Assembly: GCA_947169685.1 (NCBI GenBank)
Contig: CAMVQS010000019.1
Location: 1-38,682 of the forward strand
Direction of reading: 5' to 3'
DNA: 38,682 nucleotides
Source: an uncultured Prevotella sp.
GTDB lineage: Bacteria; Bacteroidota; Bacteroidia; Bacteroidales; Bacteroidaceae
Shown piece after piece: positions 38,633 through 38,682 of this stretch; the first letter of the stretch is position 1; each line of letters starts with the position of its first letter. The position numbers and the translations under genes are program-made. Below the pieces are notes generated by a model. That model was not told the origin of the DNA, made no database searches, and was given only the letters and a program-made list of their open reading frames with translations.

Positions 38633-38682
38633 GCCTCTTTAGCTCAGTTGGCCAGAGCACGTGATTTGTAATCTCGGGGTCG
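38633..38682 (+). tRNA. tRNA-Thr (anticodon TGT), 3' end cut off by the window
   Basis: The acceptor 5' strand is GCCTCTT, the D arm is GCTCAGTTGGCCAGAGC and the anticodon loop is TTTGTAA with anticodon TGT. The window ends in the variable loop/T arm, so the acceptor 3' strand cannot be checked. In Bacteroidetes this place is usually followed by more tRNA genes and then tuf-secE-nusG. Confidence 0.9.

Overview
The window looks like chromosomal DNA of a Bacteroidales bacterium, most likely Prevotella/Segatella or a close relative. Four things point there: a porP-gldK-gldL-gldM-gldN type IX secretion (T9SS) cluster, Bacteroidetes-type promoters (-33 TTTG/TTG and -7 TAnnTTTG) in front of many genes, near absence of Shine-Dalgarno sequences, and C-terminal tails resembling those of secreted Prevotella proteins. 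The genus is inferred; no database was searched.

Layout. 1-7010: the end of an upstream gene, then the T9SS outer-membrane and motor genes and a small beta-barrel protein. 7043-13812: priA converging on a FadL-type porin gene; divergent from the porin is a secreted pair, a 121-residue protein and a PL1 pectate lyase, ending in a strong bidirectional terminator. 13819-18910 (minus): a run coding for a PgpH-like c-di-AMP phosphodiesterase, an M6 metalloprotease and a RelA/SpoT-domain protein with a long unassigned C-terminus. 19032-23977: gltX, a DUF559 protein, Kdo transferase, a membrane metallophosphoesterase and an FMN-binding protein. 23981-26118 (minus): a DUF4840-like lipoprotein, gamma carbonic anhydrase and malate dehydrogenase. 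26301-28708: aminopeptidase P and an HU-like protein. 28942-30337 (minus): an unknown secreted protein and an RDD membrane protein. 30415-36505: a tightly overlapping operon SpoIIM - membrane protein - DUF4129 - DUF4350 - MoxR - DUF58. 36500-36847 (minus): a DUF6122-like protein. 36943-38682: rpsU - tyrosine recombinase - hpf, then a promoter and the start of a tRNA-Thr gene.

How the parts fit. The T9SS genes build the exporter. The M6 protease and the 121-residue protein carry plausible T9SS tails and may be its cargo. PgpH and the RelA/SpoT protein lie on one strand and may link two nucleotide second messengers. The MoxR/DUF58 operon and the divergent RDD gene share a symmetric, overlapping promoter.

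The least ordinary content is repetitive DNA inside and between genes. (1) Degenerate tandem arrays with a 7-bp period, of unrelated sequence but the same period, occur at about twelve places: at gene junctions, over stop codons, supplying a start codon, and in frame inside genes. (2) G/C-tract inverted repeats of about 30-85 bp lie in frame inside gltX, kdtA and a phosphoesterase gene, and a related one surrounds the gldK start. (3) An 8 x 8-bp tandem repeat sits inside the M6 protease gene, where a copy-number change would shift the reading frame. (4) The leader and signal-peptide DNA of gldN and the pectate lyase gene are near copies of each other.
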